This document shows positions 8,027 to 16,377 of a stretch of DNA of 64,000 bases, piece by piece. Position numbers and translations under genes: made by a program. Position 1 is the stretch's first letter. Every line of letters begins with the position of its first letter. Source of the DNA: an uncultured Acetatifactor sp. (GTDB lineage: Bacteria; Bacillota; Clostridia; Lachnospirales; Lachnospiraceae); assembly GCA_910588225.1 (NCBI GenBank), contig CAJUQT010000004.1, positions 24,393-88,392 of the forward strand. Direction: 5' to 3'. Below the pieces are notes generated by a model. The model searched no databases. It was not told where the DNA came from and saw only the letters and a program-made list of their open reading frames with translations.

Positions 8027-9838
8027 ATGATACGCAAACTGACACAAAGCTATTACGCGAAAATCTCATTCATCTGTATCTGCATTGTCAGCCTTGTCAC
8101 TGGTTTGTTCTCTTACCTCTGTTACGGACTGATTTCCCGTCAGAACGTATCGGAACATTTAAGCGACTATAATATCCTGATCAACAACCAGTCCTCGGCA
8201 CTCTCCTCCCGGCTTGCATCCTTCTCAGACTTTTTCCATCCGGTATTCAGCAATCCGGATGCCTATAAGGCTCTCTGTGACCTCTATCTGTCTCCCAACG
8301 GCATTCTGCCAAACGAGACCACCGACATACTTCTGGACACCATGAGCGCTCTCTGCGCTTCTGATTCCTATTGCTGCGGCATGCTGCTGCTGACCAGAAC
8401 CGGACGGCTTTATCAGTATGACACAAAATATGTATCTCTGATACCCCTGAATCTTGTCAGAACCACCTTCCGTTTTACCCCTTATCAGCTCCAGCTCATC
8501 CCGGATTCCAAAATTTCCGAGATGAGCCTTGACATGGAATTGCCTGCCTCCCATGTCTATGGTTTAAGCGGTACCCTGTTCCGATACAAAGGTAATATGC
8601 TGGAAAATCTGGGCTACATGATCGCCCTGTATTCCACGGAAGAATTCAGCAATATCCTGGCCTCCTCCGGCCTGGAGGATACCGCTGAATTCACCATTAT
8701 GAATGATTCCTTTTCCGTCATCTATTCTTCCGCCGGGGATTACGCATCCACTGACATGGAAGCGCTGCTGGCCCGGCCTTACAAAAATGTGGGGGGCAAT
8801 GTGCGTCTGCTCTCCTCCCCGGAAGGGAAATGCTACTTTTCTTCCCTTCCCCAGAATAATTACAATTATTTTACAGTTTACCGTCTTCCCGCGGAGAATA
8901 TCCCCGTCTCCACCGCTCAGATTACGCTGCTGCTTCTGAGTCTGCTGCTGCCTCTGGTGTGCATCCTTCTGTACAGCACAGTATTCCGCACCTCGGGCAG
9001 AAAAGTCAGAAATATTCTGACCTCCATGGAGATTGTCGGCCGCAACAACCTTTCCTACCGCATGGCTCTCCCGAAGGGAAACGATGAATTCGCCAATATC
9101 GCTCACAGCTTCAACCACATGTGCGACGAGCTGCAGAAGAATGTGGAAAATGTATATCTGTTTGAGATCTCCCAGCGCAAGTCGGAGCTCTATGCCATGC
9201 AGACCAGCATCAATCCTCATTTTCTATACAACGCTCTGGAACAGATCCGCGTCCAGATTTTACATGGCAACAGGGAAAAAGCCTCCCGAATGCTGCTGCT
9301 TTTATCAAAAATGTATCGTTTTCAGACCAAACGGAATCTGTTTATCTCCATTGCAGAGGAATGCGCCCAGATGGAAAATCTTATCAATCTCTACTCCTTC
9401 CGCATCAGCGAGTGTGAGTATGATATTCATGTGGACAATGGGGTCAAAAAATACGGCATTCCCAAAAATATTCTCCAGCCGCTGGTAGAGAACAGCTTCG
9501 TCCACGGCTTTACTCCGGAACAGGATAACGGTCTGATCACCATCACTGTCACCTTTTCAGACACTGCAGATACCATCTGCTTTACAGTGGAAGACAACGG
9601 CCGCTCCGTCACTCCCGAAGAACTGGAGTTTCTCCGTGAAAAGCTGCTCCAGCCTGTTCTGAACCGGGATGAAGAGAACGGGTTTGCTCTGTCCAATGTG
9701 AACAATCGTCTGAAACTGGTCTTCGGTGAGAGCGCCTGCCTGAATCTCTCCCTGGGACAGGGCGGGGCAGGTTTCCTTGTCACCTTCTCCATTCCCCCTG
9801 TCCTTCCCGAAGATCTGGCCGCTTCTTACAGTAATTAA
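8027..9838 (+). CDS. YesM-type sensor histidine kinase
   Basis: A 603-residue membrane kinase starting MIRKLTQSYYAKIS after GGGAGTG. Membrane helix 1 covers roughly residues 10-35. An extracellular sensing domain follows to about 290. Helix 2 (ITLLLLSLLLPLVCILLY) leads into a HAMP-like linker. The internal His_kinase domain has the phospho-acceptor His398 in INPHFLYN, followed by an ATPase domain with PLVENSFVHG and VEDNG motifs. This type senses extracellular sugars or binding proteins and phosphorylates a YesN-type AraC regulator. The likely partner is at 16378, separated by a transporter/esterase operon on the other strand. A TACAAT -10 sits at 7984-7989 with a poor -35. Confidence 0.93.
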   Translation: MIRKLTQSYYAKISFICICIVSLVTGLFSYLCYGLISRQNVSEHLSDYNILINNQSSALSSRLASFSDFFHPVFSNPDAYKALCDLYLSPNGILPNETTDILLDTMSALCASDSYCCGMLLLTRTGRLYQYDTKYVSLIPLNLVRTTFRFTPYQLQLIPDSKISEMSLDMELPASHVYGLSGTLFRYKGNMLENLGYMIALYSTEEFSNILASSGLEDTAEFTIMNDSFSVIYSSAGDYASTDMEALLARPYKNVGGNVRLLSSPEGKCYFSSLPQNNYNYFTVYRLPAENIPVSTAQITLLLLSLLLPLVCILLYSTVFRTSGRKVRNILTSMEIVGRNNLSYRMALPKGNDEFANIAHSFNHMCDELQKNVENVYLFEISQRKSELYAMQTSINPHFLYNALEQIRVQILHGNREKASRMLLLLSKMYRFQTKRNLFISIAEECAQMENLINLYSFRISECEYDIHVDNGVKKYGIPKNILQPLVENSFVHGFTPEQDNGLITITVTFSDTADTICFTVEDNGRSVTPEELEFLREKLLQPVLNRDEENGFALSNVNNRLKLVFGESACLNLSLGQGGAGFLVTFSIPPVLPEDLAASYSN

Positions 9839-9840
9839 GA

Positions 9841-9865
9841 GGGAGGAACCCCTTTCGTTCCTCCC
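9841..9865 (+). terminator. Hairpin between convergent kinase and binding-protein genes
   Basis: GGGAGGAAC (9841-9849) pairs perfectly with GTTCCTCCC (9857-9865) around a 7-base loop, just after the kinase stop. There is no clear T run, so termination strength is uncertain. Confidence 0.5.
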
Positions 9866-9881
9866 CCTTCCGTACAGAATC

Positions 9882-11567
9882 TTATTTTCCGGCAGATTCT
9901 TTTAATTCCGCCTGAATGGCCTTATAGTCCGCAGAGTCCACAATACCCTGCACAAATTCCTTCCACTGCGCTTCCGTAATCTGTCCCATCACATACTGTG
10001 TACACATGGAATTTACATCTGTGGTCAGATTCGTCCACTGGCTGTCGTAAGTAGCCGACTGCAGATTGGCAATCTCATTTTTCAGTTTGCTGTCCTCCAG
10101 ATATGCTACTATTGCAGCTTTAATTTCCTTGACTCTCTGGATAGCCTCGTCGCTGGCTCTCTTGGCGCCGTCTCTCATGAATTTGTCGATAATCTGATCC
10201 GCATCCGTCTTCAGGAAAATCTGATTCCATGCGCCTACATAGCCTTCCTTACGTTTCTGGCCTATTGTCTCATCTGAAGTGTCCCTGGTGCCGTCCTCCA
10301 GCAATGTGTAATGCACACCCTCCACACCGTCCTTCAGCAACAAGTCATAGCCGGGATATGCTTCCTCGGTAGCATTGAACACCTGCATAATCTTATCAAT
10401 CTTCTCCTGAGAGCAATTAGCGCTGATTGCGATACAGGAATCCACATCCGAAGTATTGGGAACAACTGTCATCCCTTCCGGTCCCTGGACAGGCAGCAAT
10501 GCCCATGCGGTATAAGTATCCGGTGTATTCTTGTCGAAGATCTTGTTGCTGGTCTTGTCTGCGGACTGGTTCCAGCTGTACCACTCATTCACATAGGCCA
10601 CGGAATTACCTGCCTTGAACTTGGAGGTATCCGCATTGCCCAGAGCAAATTCAGAATCCAGCACGCCAGCATCATACAAATCCTTCATCCAGTTCAGGAA
10701 ATCAATATACTTCGGATTGAACTGCATGTACTGAAATTCGCCGTTCTCGTCAATTCCCCAGTCCACCTGTCCTGTAAAGGCAACTGCCAGAGCCTTGGTC
10801 CGGTTTGTCATAAAGCTGTCACCGTAGAAATCCAGAGCATAAATCTTCTGTCCTTCCCCTTCGGTAGCCGCATTTGACAGACCAATCAGCCAGTCCTTCA
10901 GCTCGTCCATGGTAGTGGGCTCTTCCTCGAAACCATACTTCTCCATCAGGTCTTTTCTGACCTCGATGCCGGAGCCCTTCGCTGTCTCAGCTTTGCTTCT
11001 GGGCAGAATGTAGATACCCTCGCCGTATCTGGTCTGATTCCAGAAATCATCACTCCAGTTCTTCATTACCGCATTGGTTTTCGCCAGCGCATTGTCCCCC
11101 TCAAAGATATAGGGAGTCAGGTCCACGAAATTCCCCGCGTCGATAGCCTGGGTGAAAATGGGATAATAGAAGCTTTCGTTTACCGCGTAAATCTGCACCA
11201 CATCCGGCTGACTTCCCGCTGCAAGCAGGGTGTTCAGCTTCTGGGTATAGTCATTGTAGTTAACCCACTCAATTTCCAGATTTACGTCGAACATTTCTTC
11301 CCAGTACTGCTCCATCTCACTGTCTGCCAGAGGGCCATATCCCCAGTCAATGCCCAGCACGCTGATGGTCATCCTCTCTCCGTCAGAGCTTTCCGCCTCC
11401 GAACTTTTTTCTTCTGAAGATTCCGCACTGCTCTCCGCGGGTGCGGAAGCCTGCTGAGATTCACCGCTGCCCCCCCGGTTTTCCCCGTCTGAATTTCCAC
11501 AGCCGCTCAGCACGCCTGCCGTCATGGCAGCTGCCAGAACAAGTGCAAGTACTTTCTTCTTTTTCAT
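9882..11567 (-). CDS. ABC sugar-binding lipoprotein (LipO/YtcQ type)
   Basis: A 561-residue solute-binding protein starting MKKKKVLALVLAAAMTAG after AGGAGGAAAAGG. The lipobox LSGC places the acylated Cys at residue 23. A Ser/Glu/Ala-rich linker covers about 27-65, followed by a two-lobe binding domain. It is the last gene of the operon GH29, CE15, permease, permease, binding protein, and is 88 bp downstream of the second permease. This family works with YtcP/LplB permeases to import oligosaccharides, often uronate- or pectin-derived; the specific ligand cannot be read here. A stem-loop just upstream may adjust its expression relative to the permeases. Confidence 0.93.
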   Translation of the reverse strand: MKKKKVLALVLAAAMTAGVLSGCGNSDGENRGGSGESQQASAPAESSAESSEEKSSEAESSDGERMTISVLGIDWGYGPLADSEMEQYWEEMFDVNLEIEWVNYNDYTQKLNTLLAAGSQPDVVQIYAVNESFYYPIFTQAIDAGNFVDLTPYIFEGDNALAKTNAVMKNWSDDFWNQTRYGEGIYILPRSKAETAKGSGIEVRKDLMEKYGFEEEPTTMDELKDWLIGLSNAATEGEGQKIYALDFYGDSFMTNRTKALAVAFTGQVDWGIDENGEFQYMQFNPKYIDFLNWMKDLYDAGVLDSEFALGNADTSKFKAGNSVAYVNEWYSWNQSADKTSNKIFDKNTPDTYTAWALLPVQGPEGMTVVPNTSDVDSCIAISANCSQEKIDKIMQVFNATEEAYPGYDLLLKDGVEGVHYTLLEDGTRDTSDETIGQKRKEGYVGAWNQIFLKTDADQIIDKFMRDGAKRASDEAIQRVKEIKAAIVAYLEDSKLKNEIANLQSATYDSQWTNLTTDVNSMCTQYVMGQITEAQWKEFVQGIVDSADYKAIQAELKESAGK

Positions 11568-11611
11568 TCCTTTTCCTCCTGTTCATCATACTTTGTTCCT
11601 TTTTATGCTAA

Positions 11612-11643
11612 CGCCGTGGTCCTCTCCGAACCGCAGCCGTTAA
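11612..11643 (-). other. Intercistronic imperfect stem-loop
   Basis: Between permease and binding-protein genes, TAACG/CGTTA outer arms and GTGG/CCGC inner arms can form an interrupted stem. Such hairpins often set processing or readthrough before binding-protein genes; that role is inference here. Confidence 0.35.
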
Positions 11644-11655
11644 CTGCTCTGTCAG

Positions 11656-12567
11656 TTATCCCTTCACCGCGCCTACCATCATTCCCGTTGCAAAATACTT
11701 CTGCAGGAAAGGATAGACAATCAGCACAGGAAGTACGACCACCACCACAGCCGCCATACGCATGACTTCCTGCGGCACTGTATTGGCCAGTTCATTGGTC
11801 AGATCCACCATCTCGGAGACATTGGAGGACAGCACCACCTTCTGCACATATACCTGCAATGTGGACTTTGCCGCCGATGTCATATACATAACGGAACTGA
11901 AATAAGTGTTCCAGTAGCTTACAAAAGAGAACAGTGTCATAGTGGCCAACATGGCCTTCGACAGCGGCAGGACAATGACACCGAAAGTCCGCAGCTGGCC
12001 GCAGCCGTCTATTTTGGCCGCCTCCTCCAGCTCATAGGGCAGGGACTGGAAGAAGGAGCGCATTACCATAATGTTCCAGGCGCCGCACAGACCCGGCAGA
12101 ATCATGGCAAAGTAATTGTTAATCAGGCCAAGGTCACGGATGTTCATGAAGGAAGGCATCATGCCTGCGCCAAACAGCATGGTAAATGTCACATATTTAT
12201 TCAGAAAGCCTTTTCCGGGAATGGGTTTGGAAAGCATATATGCCACTCCCGCATTGGCAATAACACTTAAGGGCGTTCCCACCAATGTGACGAACAGAGT
12301 AGTCTTCAGCGCATTCAGGAAACCCGAACCGCTTAGAATCAGCTTGTAGGCCTCCATGGACCATTTCTTCGGCCAGAGATAAAAGCTCCCGGCACTGTAT
12401 ACGGAAGCATCCGTAAAGGACACCACAATCACGTAAAAGAAGGGAAGCAGCATAGTGGCCGCCAGCAGAAGCAATATAATCCACAGAACGGACTGATAGA
12501 GATTCTCTTTGGCCTTCATGCCCAGTTTTTTATTCTTGATTTTCATATCTGTTGTTGTCTGTGCCAT
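11656..12567 (-). CDS. Carbohydrate ABC transporter permease (YtcP/AraQ type)
   Basis: A 303-residue membrane protein with about six helices, starting after GGAGGGGAG. The EAA loop of binding-protein-dependent permeases is visible as LPYELEEAAKIDGCGQLRTFGVIVLPLSK, which contacts the ATPase. The C-terminus YFATGMMVGAVKG is typical of the YtcP group. It pairs with the permease at 12584 (17-bp gap) and the binding protein at 9882. No ATPase gene lies in the window, so a shared MsmX-type ATPase encoded elsewhere is likely. Confidence 0.95.
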   Translation of the reverse strand: MAQTTTDMKIKNKKLGMKAKENLYQSVLWIILLLLAATMLLPFFYVIVVSFTDASVYSAGSFYLWPKKWSMEAYKLILSGSGFLNALKTTLFVTLVGTPLSVIANAGVAYMLSKPIPGKGFLNKYVTFTMLFGAGMMPSFMNIRDLGLINNYFAMILPGLCGAWNIMVMRSFFQSLPYELEEAAKIDGCGQLRTFGVIVLPLSKAMLATMTLFSFVSYWNTYFSSVMYMTSAAKSTLQVYVQKVVLSSNVSEMVDLTNELANTVPQEVMRMAAVVVVVLPVLIVYPFLQKYFATGMMVGAVKG

Positions 12568-12583
12568 TTTTCTCCCCTCCTTT

Positions 12584-13522
12584 CTACATAATTCCTTCGT
12601 AGCCCTTGCGGCTGGTTATCCAGTTCGTCAATAACACCAGGGAGGTATTCACTACCGATTTGAACATACCAATCGCGGTGGTATAGGAATACTGGGTGCT
12701 TCCTCCTGCAATACCGTTGTTATATATGTAGATTTCAAATACTTCCAGCTGTTTCTTCACCATGGCATTGTTCATCAGGAATACCTGCTCAAAATCTACC
12801 GAAATGATAGAACCCATCTTCAGAATCAGCATAACCACTACTGTGGGCATAATGCTGGGAAGTGTAATCTTCATGATACACTGAAGCCGGCTTGCGCCGT
12901 CCATTTTCGCCGCTTCGTACAGAGACTGGTCCACCCCGGCAATGGCCGCCAGATAGACGATGGATCCCCAGCCAATTCCCTTCCACAGGGACTGTATGAC
13001 GATAATCGGATAAATAGCAGTGGTGCTGAACAGATAAGCAGTGGGCTCCTTTCCAAAGGATGCCGCAATTTTGTTCACAACGCCCTGTTCCGTGGACAAC
13101 AGAAAAAAGGTCAGACTGACCACAATGGCCCAGGACAGGAAATGCGGCAGGTACACGGAAGTCTGTATAAACTTTTTAAATTTGCTGTTGCGCACCTCAT
13201 TCAGAATCAGCGCCAGTATAATAGGCGCCGGAAAAGTAAGGAGATTCAGACCGCTGATGACAAGCGTGTTGCGCAGCATATTGTAGAATTTCGCATCCTG
13301 GAACAAAGTTGCAAAATGTTTGAATCCCACCCAGGGACTTCCCAGAATACCCATATGAGGATTGTAATCTTCAAAGGCCATGAGCAGACCGCGCATGGGC
13401 AGATAATGAAACGTAAACAACAGAATCAGTCCCGGAAGCCCCAGGAAATATACCCAGCGATACTCATACAGTCTCTTGCTTAACTGCTTCTTCGCAGGTT
13501 TATACACAACATTTTTCGACAT
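12584..13522 (-). CDS. ABC transporter permease (LplB/YteP type)
   Basis: A 312-residue permease. I take MSKNVVYKPAKKQ at 13522, after GGAGGGG, as the start; an extension to 13606 would run through the TATAAT box. It has six predicted helices and the LplB landmark GLPGLILLFTFHYLPMRGLLMAFEDYNP. The EAA loop SLYEAAKMDGASRLQCIMKITLPSI is present. It forms the heteromeric channel with the downstream permease. It has its own TTGAA-N23-TTCAA/TATAAT promoter in addition to possible readthrough from CE15. Confidence 0.95.
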   Translation of the reverse strand: MSKNVVYKPAKKQLSKRLYEYRWVYFLGLPGLILLFTFHYLPMRGLLMAFEDYNPHMGILGSPWVGFKHFATLFQDAKFYNMLRNTLVISGLNLLTFPAPIILALILNEVRNSKFKKFIQTSVYLPHFLSWAIVVSLTFFLLSTEQGVVNKIAASFGKEPTAYLFSTTAIYPIIVIQSLWKGIGWGSIVYLAAIAGVDQSLYEAAKMDGASRLQCIMKITLPSIMPTVVVMLILKMGSIISVDFEQVFLMNNAMVKKQLEVFEIYIYNNGIAGGSTQYSYTTAIGMFKSVVNTSLVLLTNWITSRKGYEGIM

Positions 13523-13552
13523 ATCGTCAGCCCCTCCTGTTTTCTTTTCTTC

Positions 13553-13614
13553 ATTATAGCTTTCACCCGATATCCCTTGAATTGAAAACATTTCACTTTT
13601 TTTCATAAATTCAA
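13553..13614 (-). promoter_or_regulatory. Regulated promoter of the permease/binding-protein genes
   Basis: On the minus strand TTGAA-N23-TTCAA (13614-13582) is followed by 23 bp and TATAAT (13558-13553). The core TGAAAAAAAGTG and the ATGTTTTCAA end are nearly the same as in the copy before the GH29 gene (16200-16261). Confidence 0.7.
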
Positions 13615-13641
13615 GAATCGCCTGAAAACCTTCACTTTATC

Positions 13642-14715
13642 TCAGATGTTGTGTTTCTCCCGATACTCCATAAAACGGTGCCAGTCCTCTCTGGCCAGAT
13701 AATGTGTCCCCTTCCTGAGATGATAACCGATATGTCCCTCCGGGAATGCCTCTCCGGGCTCCGGATACCTGTCCGGACATATCAGCCCTGAAAGTCCCCA
13801 GGTTTCATAAGCCTCCGAACCGGCCACACAGGTCAGGAATTCCGACTTCGGGTCCGCCCAGTCATCCTCCGACGCGCTTGCCACATAGAGGTGCCTGGGC
13901 GCAGTCAGTGCCGCCAGATAATGGGCGTCAAAAGGCATTTCCTCTTCCCGTCCCACAAGGTCTGCCATATTTCCGCAGAACCAGTAACCCGCATTCTTTT
14001 TCAGGTCCGCCAGCTGCTCTCCCTTTTTCCCCCGGTACAGGGCAATACCGCCGCAGCCGGAATCATTGCTGACCACCATGCTGAAGCGATCGTCCAGAGC
14101 TCCCGCCAGCAGCGCCGTCTTCCCCAGCCTTGAATGTCCCACCACTGCGATTCGCCCAGGATCCGCCAGTTCCTTTTCCAGACACACATCCAGAAGCCTT
14201 GAGCCGGCCCAGGCCCATATGGCAATCTTCCCCCAGGAATCATAGGGATTCCGCCTGCAAAACGATCCGGCCCCGTTCAGGAAGCCGTCCTCCTTGTCTG
14301 GCGTCACAGCTTCATAGTAGAGAGAAGCCAGGCCATAGCCTCGGTCGATGAGCTCCTCCCCCATACCGTCCCCCACGGCATTGGCAAACGTATAGTGCAG
14401 AAACAGCGGCGGCTTTTCCTTCCCCTTGGGCAGGGCCACACAGGCCGGAAAGGATGTATAGGCAAAAGGAGAAGTCACCCGTATCTCCAGCTGCAAAATA
14501 ATGGCTTTCCCGCCATAACCGTTATCGTCCCGCTTCGTCTCCACACCCTCCACCTTCAATGGGAATATGGGGGCATAACCGTACAATTCCCTGCATAGCA
14601 GATTCCTGATTTCTTCCAGCCTCTTCTTCCTGGCTTCCGGTTCCGTGGGAAGGCCTATTTCCGGCACTCCCCTTTTCTTCAGTTCCACCTGCAGCATATT
14701 CCGTTGGTTTTCCAT
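13642..14715 (-). CDS. CE15-like glucuronoyl esterase (alpha/beta hydrolase)
   Basis: A 357-residue alpha/beta hydrolase without a signal peptide. It has the CE15 signature GHSRLGK with nucleophile Ser195, the following SNDSGCGGIAL block, and a C-terminal catalytic His338 in LRKGTHYL. CE15 enzymes cleave esters between 4-O-methyl-glucuronic acid and lignin alcohols, and some bacterial members accept other uronate esters. A cytoplasmic CE15 is unlikely to attack lignin-carbohydrate polymers directly, so it more likely removes alkyl esters from imported uronate oligosaccharides (inference). It sits 12 bp downstream of a GH29 gene and upstream of the transporter genes. Confidence 0.8.
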   Translation of the reverse strand: MENQRNMLQVELKKRGVPEIGLPTEPEARKKRLEEIRNLLCRELYGYAPIFPLKVEGVETKRDDNGYGGKAIILQLEIRVTSPFAYTSFPACVALPKGKEKPPLFLHYTFANAVGDGMGEELIDRGYGLASLYYEAVTPDKEDGFLNGAGSFCRRNPYDSWGKIAIWAWAGSRLLDVCLEKELADPGRIAVVGHSRLGKTALLAGALDDRFSMVVSNDSGCGGIALYRGKKGEQLADLKKNAGYWFCGNMADLVGREEEMPFDAHYLAALTAPRHLYVASASEDDWADPKSEFLTCVAGSEAYETWGLSGLICPDRYPEPGEAFPEGHIGYHLRKGTHYLAREDWHRFMEYREKHNI

Positions 14716-14727
14716 ATTCTGCTCCTT

Positions 14728-16176
14728 TCAAAACGAAATCTTCAGGCACCATGCGCCTTCCGGCATATAGCCTTCCGGAAGCGCCGCAGTCAGAATTCCC
14801 ATGTCCGATGAAAATGCCAGTTCCCCGTATCCCAGCAGTGATACTGACTTCACGGAAGATGCATCCCTCAGGCAGTGCAAGGCCGCCGTGCGGGGTCTCC
14901 CCATCAGGAATGCATAGACTGTATTTCCTTTCTGGGTATAGCGCACATCATAGGGTGTCCATACAGTTTCCTTCTCTGCCTCCGCCGCCGTAACGCCCTC
15001 GCCGCTTACCTGATAGGGCCGGGTGTCATAGATGCCTTCTCCGTTTACGCTCATCCAGGCTGTAATCCCATCCAGGATAAAACTGCACTCTTCATCCAGT
15101 GTGCCGTCCGGCCTCTGGGGGAGATTCAGCAGCAGATTTCCGTTCTTTGACACAATATCCACCAGCAGGTCCGTCACCTGTACGGCAGTTTTGTAGGTTT
15201 CCCGCACGTCATAGAACCAGTGGCCCAGGCAGGTATCTGTCTGCCAGGGATTCTCCCTGATCTCGTCGCCCATACTGCGCTCAAAATCCAGCAGGCCGAT
15301 GCGGTGATACTCTTCCCGCTTGTCCTTATGCAGGTACACAGCTCTGTTCTCCCCGTATTTCGCCTCGCTGGAATTATACAGGTGGGCGGCTATGGAAAGA
15401 CCCGGAAGCCACGTGGGATCCGTAACATCCGCATAATTCCGGTAAAAAGGCAACGCTCCGTCCGAGTACAGCAGTTCCGGCTCATACCGGTCCACTACCT
15501 CTTTGATGTCCTCATACCATACCGGATACCATCTCTCGTCCCAGGTATAATGATGCCGCACATATCCCGGCTCCACGGTGAAAGCATTATCATGGTAAAA
15601 GTCCTTCCATTCCGGGTCATAACCGTCATAGGGGACGCCCGCCATGGGCCCCTTTTTGTCACAGAGCTTATTGGTGTTGAACCATTCAAAGCTCGCCCCA
15701 TGATGCTCGCTAAGACCGAATACCAGTCCCTCCTTCCCGGCCGCCTCCTTCCAAAGTCCCACAATATCCCCGTGGGGACCGTAATTTACACTGTTGAAAG
15801 GATTTCTGGCAGAAGGATAGTTGAAAAAGTGATCATGGTGCATGGCCTGTGCCACAAAATATCTGGCGCCTGCCTTTTTATACCGGCTCATCAGCTCTCC
15901 GGGATTGAAATTCTCCGCCTTCCAGAGCTGTACAATATCCTTATAACCGAATTTGGAAGGATGTCCGTAAGTTCTCAGGTGATAAAGATACTGCGGTGAG
16001 CCTTCCACATACATATTCCTGGCATACCAGTCTCCGTACATGGGCACAGACTGAGGGCCCCAATGGGACCAGATGCCGAATTTTGCATTGCGGAACCATT
16101 CAGGGCATGAAAAATGATACAGAGACTCAAAGCTCGGCTGAAAGCTGCCTTTCGCTGTTTCATAATAATAATCCAT
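14728..16176 (-). CDS. GH29 alpha-L-fucosidase (copy 2)
   Basis: A 482-residue GH29 enzyme starting after AAGGAGGAC, no signal peptide. Landmarks are EWFRNAKFGIWSHWG (26-40), AMHHDHFF (111-118) and LLYSDGALPF with predicted nucleophile Asp239. It is a different branch from copies 1 and 3: the HHDHF and SDGALP forms replace HHDGF and WFDG. It leads the operon with CE15, two permeases and a binding protein. It is driven by the shared-architecture promoter at 16200-16261 and is divergent from the AraC response regulator, which strongly suggests common control. Confidence 0.92.
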   Translation of the reverse strand: MDYYYETAKGSFQPSFESLYHFSCPEWFRNAKFGIWSHWGPQSVPMYGDWYARNMYVEGSPQYLYHLRTYGHPSKFGYKDIVQLWKAENFNPGELMSRYKKAGARYFVAQAMHHDHFFNYPSARNPFNSVNYGPHGDIVGLWKEAAGKEGLVFGLSEHHGASFEWFNTNKLCDKKGPMAGVPYDGYDPEWKDFYHDNAFTVEPGYVRHHYTWDERWYPVWYEDIKEVVDRYEPELLYSDGALPFYRNYADVTDPTWLPGLSIAAHLYNSSEAKYGENRAVYLHKDKREEYHRIGLLDFERSMGDEIRENPWQTDTCLGHWFYDVRETYKTAVQVTDLLVDIVSKNGNLLLNLPQRPDGTLDEECSFILDGITAWMSVNGEGIYDTRPYQVSGEGVTAAEAEKETVWTPYDVRYTQKGNTVYAFLMGRPRTAALHCLRDASSVKSVSLLGYGELAFSSDMGILTAALPEGYMPEGAWCLKISF

Positions 16177-16199
16177 GGATATCGTCCTCCTTTTTCTCC

Positions 16200-16261
16200 A
16201 TTATACAGCCCGTTCTTTCGGGAAACTTTTGAAAACATCCCACTTTTTTTCACTAATTCAA
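16200..16261 (-). promoter_or_regulatory. Regulated promoter of the GH29/CE15/ABC operon
   Basis: The minus strand shows TTGAA-N23-TTCAA (16261-16229), 23 bp, then TATAAT (16205-16200). No consensus -35 is present at the normal distance. The element also lies 14 bp upstream of the -35 of the divergent regulator gene, so one bound protein could affect both. Confidence 0.7.
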
Positions 16262-16275
16262 CCTGAATTCCTGTC

Positions 16276-16304
16276 TTGACTTTCCGTTTCCTGTTGGCTA
16301 TGAT
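16276..16304 (+). promoter_or_regulatory. Sigma-A promoter of the response regulator
   Basis: TTGACT (16276-16281), a 17-bp spacer and TATGAT (16299-16304) give a good vegetative promoter about 70 bp before the regulator start. Confidence 0.6.
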
Positions 16305-16377
16305 GAAAAAAGGGGACAGTTATTCCCCGTCTGTACTATCGCGGAAAAGGGACGGGGACTCAAACGGGAGGAAGCAT

